NCBI RefSeq assembly: GCF_031834615.1
Contig: NZ_CP115543.1
Location: forward strand, 2,925,001 to 2,989,000
Reading direction: 5' to 3'
DNA: 64,000 bases
DNA from: Stenotrophomonas aracearum
Lineage (GTDB): Bacteria > Pseudomonadota > Gammaproteobacteria > Xanthomonadales > Xanthomonadaceae
The notes beneath the pieces are model-generated. The model saw only the letters and a program-made list of their open reading frames with translations, was not told the DNA's origin and made no database searches. A program made the position numbers and the translations under genes. Positions within the stretch are counted from its first letter, which is position 1; every line of letters begins with the position of its first letter. Below are positions 63,967-64,000 of this stretch, in pieces.

Positions 63967-64000
63967 GGCAGCACGAGCGCCTGCGCCAGCTGTATGCCCA
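63963..64000 (-). CDS. sctQ: C-terminal end of an upstream T3SS gene, probably sctQ
   Basis: Only the last 11-12 codons are inside the window, ending GIQLAQALVLP then TGA, overlapped by the sctR ATG. SctQ (SpaO/YscQ) precedes sctR in most systems, and the short end resembles SctQ C-termini. Identity rests on position. Confidence 0.6.
   Translation of the reverse strand, partial: GIQLAQALVLP

Overview
The window looks like a chromosomal segment of a high-GC gammaproteobacterium of the Xanthomonadaceae, most likely Stenotrophomonas. The support is the strong G/C bias, GTAG-headed palindromic (SMAG-type) intergenic repeats at several sites, a Clp/CRP-type box, large TonB-dependent receptors, and xanthomonad-like housekeeping blocks. 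No stretch over 300 bases lacks a gene.

Layout. 1-4,016: minus-strand metabolic genes (a rhomboid protease cut by the window edge, an alkyltransferase-like protein, gor, a DUF418 membrane protein, slyD). 4,134-5,578: two tandem NlpC/P60 cell-wall hydrolases, the second behind an A/T-rich upstream region with a Clp-like box. 5,825-13,349: a functional-amyloid (Fap-like) locus. Six minus-strand genes keep the order fapA-B-C-D-E-F. They lie behind a near-consensus sigma-54 promoter and face a VpsR-like sigma-54 activator gene. 13,376-34,158: a dicarboxylate symporter, alkaline phosphatase, tilS, xseB-ispA, DUF4870, pmbA/darP/tldD, a giant AsmA-like protein, rng, maf, a SIMPL-domain protein, a TonB-family protein, a TonB-dependent receptor and tRNA-Asn. 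34,216-40,353: the conserved block rlmH-rsfS-nadD-holA-lptE-leuS on the minus strand. 40,545-47,104: DUF998, a thioredoxin-TPR chaperone, a CHASE2-GGDEF cyclase, DUF4442, DUF502 and DUF885 proteins.

47,157-64,000: most of a type III secretion system of the SPI-1/Mxi-Spa kind on the minus strand. Read in the direction of transcription the order is sctQ(end)-sctR-sctS-sctT-sctU, sicA-like chaperone, sctE and sctB translocators, two sctA tip paralogs, a 920-residue putative effector, an acyl carrier protein, a lytic transglycosylase, then sctD-sctF-sctI-sctJ-sctK-sctL and a small protein at the orgC position. This is nearly the Salmonella SPI-1 order (spaOPQRS-sicA-sipBCDA-iacP-iagB-prgHIJK-orgABC). 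Many junctions are translationally coupled (ATGA, GTGA or TGATG).

Points that deserve attention: a frameshift near the end of sctB that fuses its reading frame to the tip gene; duplicated tip genes; a large unrecognised effector candidate with an RVxF-like PP1-docking motif; a calcium-loop-like insertion in the needle subunit; and the sigma-54/activator wiring of a Fap amyloid operon whose fibre protein carries eleven tandem tetrapeptide repeats. All identifications are by eye from sequence; no database search was run.
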